In this document: positions 4,833 to 5,822 of the stretch, piece by piece | Layout: each line of letters begins with the position of its first letter | How positions within the stretch are numbered: the stretch's first letter is position 1 | From: Pseudomonadota bacterium | GTDB taxonomy: Bacteria; Pseudomonadota; Alphaproteobacteria; Rhizobiales; Xanthobacteraceae | Assembly (NCBI GenBank): GCA_963205465.1 | Contig: CAUJKG010000029.1 | Location: 1 to 5,822 of the forward strand | Direction of reading: 5' to 3' | Length of the DNA stretch: 5,822 nucleotides | Translations under genes and position numbers: made by a program | The notes under the pieces: model-generated | What the model saw: only the letters and a program-made list of their open reading frames with translations | The model's database searches: none | What the model was told of the DNA's origin: nothing

Positions 4833-5822
4833 TTAACGCGCGGCAGTATTGAAATTATTCGGTGCTGCCTGCAGCACGCGCGCGGCATTGCCGCGAATTT
4901 CCATGACGGAGAGCGAGCGCTCGCAGGTGCCGTCGTTGCGGAAGCGGAATACGCCATCGACCCCGGCGAACCCCGAGCGGCTCGTCAGCACTTCCTCGGT
5001 GAAGCGATTCGGCCCTTGCGTCTTTACAAGCTGTGCGACCAGCGAAACCGCGTCATAAGCAAGGCTTGCCGTGCGCGCGGGTTCGGAGCCGTAACGCGCG
5101 CGATAGCGCTGCGCGAAGCCGCGAAAGCCGTTCTCGTCGGGGGCGGCGAACCAGGCGCCTTCCAGTTCCTTGATGGCAAAGACGTTCTGATCGTCCCACA
5201 AACCGGTGCCGGCAAACTGCACACGGCGCGGACTTACCCCGTTCGAGTTCAGCGCCTGCAACATCTGCTGGGTCGCCTGCGCGCCGTCCGCGAGAATGAT
5301 GAGGTCGGTGATGCGGAATGCGGGTTGCGCGCGCCGCACGGCAGAGAGCGCGCCGCCGGTCGCCGCGCTATAGCGCTCCACCGCGTTCACCTTCGCGCCG
5401 CGGGAGGAAGCATATTGCTTGATCGCGGCTTCCACGACATTGCCGTAGGCGTTGTCGGGCACGAATCCGGTGATGGATTTGCGTCCGCGCGCCACGCCAA
5501 AACTGATGACGCGGTCGATGTCGTTCTCAGGCTGGAAGCTCAGAAGATAAATTCCGCGCGCAGCGACATTCGAGTCCGTGGAGAAAGCGATCATCGGCAC
5601 GCTGCGCGTGCGCGTCACCTGTCCGGCGGCCGCAACGGCATGGCTGAAGAGCGGACCGAGAATGATCTCGGCACCTTCGGCGATCGCGGCTTGCGCCGCG
5701 GCCTGCGCGCCCTGCGCGGTGCCGCCGTCGTCTTTCACGATGAGCTGGATGTTCGGATTGTTGAACTCCGCAAGCGCGAGTTCGGCGGCGTTGCGCATGG
5801 ATTGCGCGGCAACCCCGGCATT
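4833..5822 (-). CDS. LpoA/YraM-like penicillin-binding protein activator or branched-chain amino-acid-type periplasmic binding protein, N-terminus cut by window edge
   Basis: The frame is open through the right edge, so this is the last 329 residues of a longer protein. An internal ATG at 5798 should not be taken as the start because coding sequence continues upstream. The fold is type I periplasmic binding (Peripla_BP_6-like): MRNAAELALAEF, QLIVKDDGGTAQGAQAAAQ (26-44), EIILGPLFSHAVAAAGQV (52-69), VPMIAFSTDSNVA, YGNVVEAAIKQYA, a second lobe with DLIILADGAQATQQMLQAL (173-191), LAYDAVSLVAQL (254-265), and GFAGVDGVFRFRNDGTCERSL (284-304) near the end. In alphaproteobacteria proteins of this type are often annotated as penicillin-binding protein activators and lie beside rsmI, which I would expect just outside the window. 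An amino-acid ABC transporter binding protein is the alternative. The signal peptide or lipobox is not visible. It converges on hemW with 21 bp between stops. Confidence 0.85.
   Translation of the reverse strand, partial: NAGVAAQSMRNAAELALAEFNNPNIQLIVKDDGGTAQGAQAAAQAAIAEGAEIILGPLFSHAVAAAGQVTRTRSVPMIAFSTDSNVAARGIYLLSFQPENDIDRVISFGVARGRKSITGFVPDNAYGNVVEAAIKQYASSRGAKVNAVERYSAATGGALSAVRRAQPAFRITDLIILADGAQATQQMLQALNSNGVSPRRVQFAGTGLWDDQNVFAIKELEGAWFAAPDENGFRGFAQRYRARYGSEPARTASLAYDAVSLVAQLVKTQGPNRFTEEVLTSRSGFAGVDGVFRFRNDGTCERSLSVMEIRGNAARVLQAAPNNFNTAAR

Noticed and set aside
4811..4835. Terminator in the convergent gap between hemW and the binding-protein gene
   Set aside because: Only a 4-bp GCTT/AAGC stem around TCCG and small palindromes are visible, with no T-run, so I cannot support a terminator.
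5024..5224. Short minus-strand frame inside the binding-protein gene
   Set aside because: It overlaps a well-supported gene in another frame and shows no recognisable features.

Overview
The window is GC-rich and almost fully coding, and it looks like chromosomal housekeeping DNA from an alphaproteobacterium. Hyphomicrobiales, in the Bradyrhizobium/Rhodopseudomonas/Xanthobacteraceae area, is the most likely group. This rests on the sequence character of HrcA, RNase PH and RdgB (including an RdgB loop I associate with that order) and on gene order. It is a judgement from family knowledge, not a search result. I see no mobile element, CRISPR array, tRNA, rRNA or prophage gene.

The left third is transcribed leftward. 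HrcA (heat-shock repressor) is followed by grpE (DnaK nucleotide-exchange factor), then by the 5' part of a family 2 glycosyltransferase that runs off the left edge. A candidate heat-shock (RpoH-type) promoter lies in the 67-bp hrcA-grpE gap. An inverted repeat sits across the grpE stop codon. HrcA most likely starts at a TTG with a well-placed Shine-Dalgarno (SD) sequence rather than at the upstream ATG.

The middle is transcribed rightward from a 132-bp divergent gap as a tight three-gene operon: rph (RNase PH), rdgB (XTP/dITP pyrophosphatase) and hemW (radical-SAM heme chaperone). The rph-rdgB gap is 4 bp. rdgB and hemW overlap by 8 bp, and hemW starts at a TTG preceded by GGAGG.

The right end is a leftward gene convergent with hemW, separated by 21 bp and cut by the right edge. 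It encodes a type I periplasmic-binding-fold protein of the LpoA/YraM-like 'penicillin-binding protein activator' or branched-chain amino-acid-binding type.

Together the genes serve maintenance: protein folding and its control (HrcA, GrpE), tRNA 3'-end trimming (Rph), nucleotide-pool cleaning (RdgB), heme delivery (HemW) and probably envelope or peptidoglycan control (LpoA-like). I found no convincing new system. The points worth checking are start-codon choices, the possible RpoH promoter, the hairpin at the grpE stop, and the apparent absence of a CIRCE operator near hrcA.
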